A DNA stretch of 64,000 nucleotides, from the NCBI RefSeq assembly GCF_001428845.1, contig NZ_LMIU01000025.1, forward strand, positions 187,435-251,434, read 5' to 3'. Under the pieces are notes generated by a model. The model made no database searches. It was not told the DNA's origin and saw only the letters and a list, made by a program, of their open reading frames with translations. Below are positions 62,950-64,000 of this stretch, piece by piece (the first letter of the stretch is position 1; every line of letters starts with the position of its first letter). Origin of the DNA: Achromobacter sp. Root83 (lineage in GTDB: Bacteria > Pseudomonadota > Gammaproteobacteria > Burkholderiales > Burkholderiaceae_B). A program made the translations under genes and the position numbers.

Positions 62950-63713
62950 GCCAGGCCGCCCCGCTGCTGCAGGTCAGCAACCTGCGGAAATCGTTCGGCG
63001 GCATCGACGCGCTCGCCGACGTGTCCTTCACGCTCGACGCCGGCCGCATGCTGGCCCTGATCGGGCCGAACGGCGCCGGCAAGTCCACCTGCTTCAACGT
63101 GCTGGGCGGACAACTGCGCCCGGACTCCGGATCCGTCCGTCTGGACGGGCGCGAACTGGTCGGCCTGTCGGCCGGCAAGATCTGCCGGCTGGGCGTGGGC
63201 CGCAGCTTCCAGACCGCCGCCACCTTCCGTTCCATGACGGTGCTCGAGAACGTGCAGACGGCCTTGCTGTCCCGCGACCGGCTGCTCTTGAACCCCTGGC
63301 GCCGCGCCGCCCGGCATGCCGCCGACGAAGCCATGACCCTGCTATCCCAGGTGCAGATGGCCAACAAGGCGGGCGAGGCCTGCGGCACGCTCGCCTATGG
63401 CGACGTCAAGCGGGTCGAGCTGGCGATGGCGCTGGCGCATCAGCCGCGACTCTTGCTCATGGACGAGCCGACCGCCGGCATGGCCACCAACGAGCGCCAT
63501 GCGTTGATGCGCCTGACCCGCCAACTGGCGGACACGCAGCGCATCGCCGTCCTGTTCACCGAGCACAGCCTGGATGTGGTCTTCAAGCACGCCGACCGCA
63601 TCGCCGTGCTGGTGCGGGGCAGCCTGCTGGCCGAAGGAACGCCCGCGGCGATCGCGGCGGACGAACGCGTCAAGGCCGCCTATCTGGGCACCGAAGCGCC
63701 TCGGTCCGCCTGA
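62946..63713 (+). CDS. LivG-type ABC transporter ATPase
   Basis: The ATG at 62946 overlaps the permease stop (ATGA). The 255-residue ATPase has Walker A IGPNGAGKST near 39, a LivG-type signature LAYGDVKRVELAMAL and Walker B LLMDEPTAG near 172. The normal LivF partner is not found before the convergent gene at 63739. It is the last gene of the importer operon as seen. Confidence 0.92.
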   Translation: MSQAAPLLQVSNLRKSFGGIDALADVSFTLDAGRMLALIGPNGAGKSTCFNVLGGQLRPDSGSVRLDGRELVGLSAGKICRLGVGRSFQTAATFRSMTVLENVQTALLSRDRLLLNPWRRAARHAADEAMTLLSQVQMANKAGEACGTLAYGDVKRVELAMALAHQPRLLLMDEPTAGMATNERHALMRLTRQLADTQRIAVLFTEHSLDVVFKHADRIAVLVRGSLLAEGTPAAIAADERVKAAYLGTEAPRSA

Positions 63714-63738
63714 GCGCAAGGCGCGGCGGGGCGTGGGA

Positions 63739-64000
63739 TCAGCCGTCGCGCTGCGGACTCTCGGGCTGGCATTCCCAGAAGATCTTGGCCTGGCATCCCG
63801 CACAGATCCCACGGTCCAGCTTGGCGTAGATGGCGTGCAGCGCCGTCGCCTTGTCCGGGAAGATATGGTCCGCGCCCAGCCGATCCAGGAACCCCGTGCG
63901 GCGCCACATGTCCAGCACCTCGGGCCGCGGCCGGTGGAAGTACAGGTCCCCGCCCATGGCGCGCCTGGCCGTCAGTTCGTCGTCCCAGACCTGGGCGCCG
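63739..64000 (-). CDS. Probable SulP-family transporter, C-terminal STAS part (5' end outside window)
   Basis: Only the last 86 residues are in the window. The sequence RRAMGGDLYFHRPRPEVLD, followed by RRTGFLDRLGADHIFPDKA, is typical of the STAS domain ending many SulP anion transporters. A C-terminal tail with CAGC and ECQP adds three cysteines. The start and membrane part lie beyond the right edge, so the assignment is tentative. It is convergent with the LivG gene, 25 bases away. Confidence 0.6.
   Translation of the reverse strand, partial: GAQVWDDELTARRAMGGDLYFHRPRPEVLDMWRRTGFLDRLGADHIFPDKATALHAIYAKLDRGICAGCQAKIFWECQPESPQRDG

Noticed and set aside
1..64000. CRISPR arrays, transposases, integrases, tRNA or rRNA genes, phage genes.
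   Set aside because: None seen on reading the sequence and frames; the only repeats noted are the 25-base pair near 38.5 kb and local hairpins. A tRNA or covariance-model scan would be decisive.

Overview
The window is about 64 kb of high-GC chromosomal DNA from a beta-proteobacterium, most likely family Alcaligenaceae (Achromobacter or a close Bordetella relative). The grounds are the GC-rich codon use, two Bug/TctC-type periplasmic receptors (a family greatly expanded in Bordetella and Achromobacter), many LysR regulators and CaiB/BaiF CoA-transferases, and the gene families as I remember them from that group. The genus is inference. I see no tRNA or rRNA, CRISPR array, insertion sequence, prophage or integrase. 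Gene density is that of ordinary chromosome with a strong catabolic and transport bias.

Layout. 0-11.4 kb: small stress and regulatory genes. These are a PAS-GGDEF cyclase (cut by the window edge), LysR/NmrA-like/DUF2798, an SDR-gdx-tetR operon with a candidate operator, a frameshifted luciferase-like monooxygenase behind a GNAT gene, an FAD oxidoreductase, a BON protein and several small proteins. 11.4-19.6 kb: one minus-strand operon with the four-gene ligase-associated DNA repair cassette (exonuclease, ATP-dependent ligase, Lhr-type helicase, PdeM phosphoesterase), followed without a real break by an acyl-CoA dehydrogenase, a NodS-like methyltransferase and a family 2 glycosyltransferase. 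19.8-26.1 kb: a giant hybrid sensor kinase with two kinase cores and three receivers, a 25-residue membrane peptide and an unrecognised protein with a PD-(D/E)XK-like motif.

26.1-38.5 kb: two similar catabolic modules, each with a LysR regulator divergent from CaiB/BaiF, an accessory enzyme and a Bug receptor. Between them lie a SulP transporter, an HDAC-family amidohydrolase and a metallophosphoesterase. 38.6-42.5 kb: a tandem tautomerase and a proXWV-type betaine/proline importer. 43.0-56.0 kb: a large island of two SsuBC-type ABC transporters, three substrate-binding proteins, an AMP-forming CoA ligase, a PaaI thioesterase, an alcohol dehydrogenase and a class II aldolase. Divergent from it is a translationally coupled pair: a BAAT/acyl-CoA thioesterase-like protein and an alpha-methylacyl-CoA-racemase-like protein. 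I infer uptake and CoA-dependent processing of an unknown, perhaps branched or sterol-like, acid. It is the best candidate here for an undescribed pathway.

56.3-64 kb: a cyclopropane fatty acid synthase-type methyltransferase, a Bcr/CflA drug exporter, rpmB-rpmG with a clear intrinsic terminator, a Liv-type importer with a fused LivH-LivM permease and no LivF before the operon ends, and the C-terminus of a probable second SulP protein cut by the window edge.
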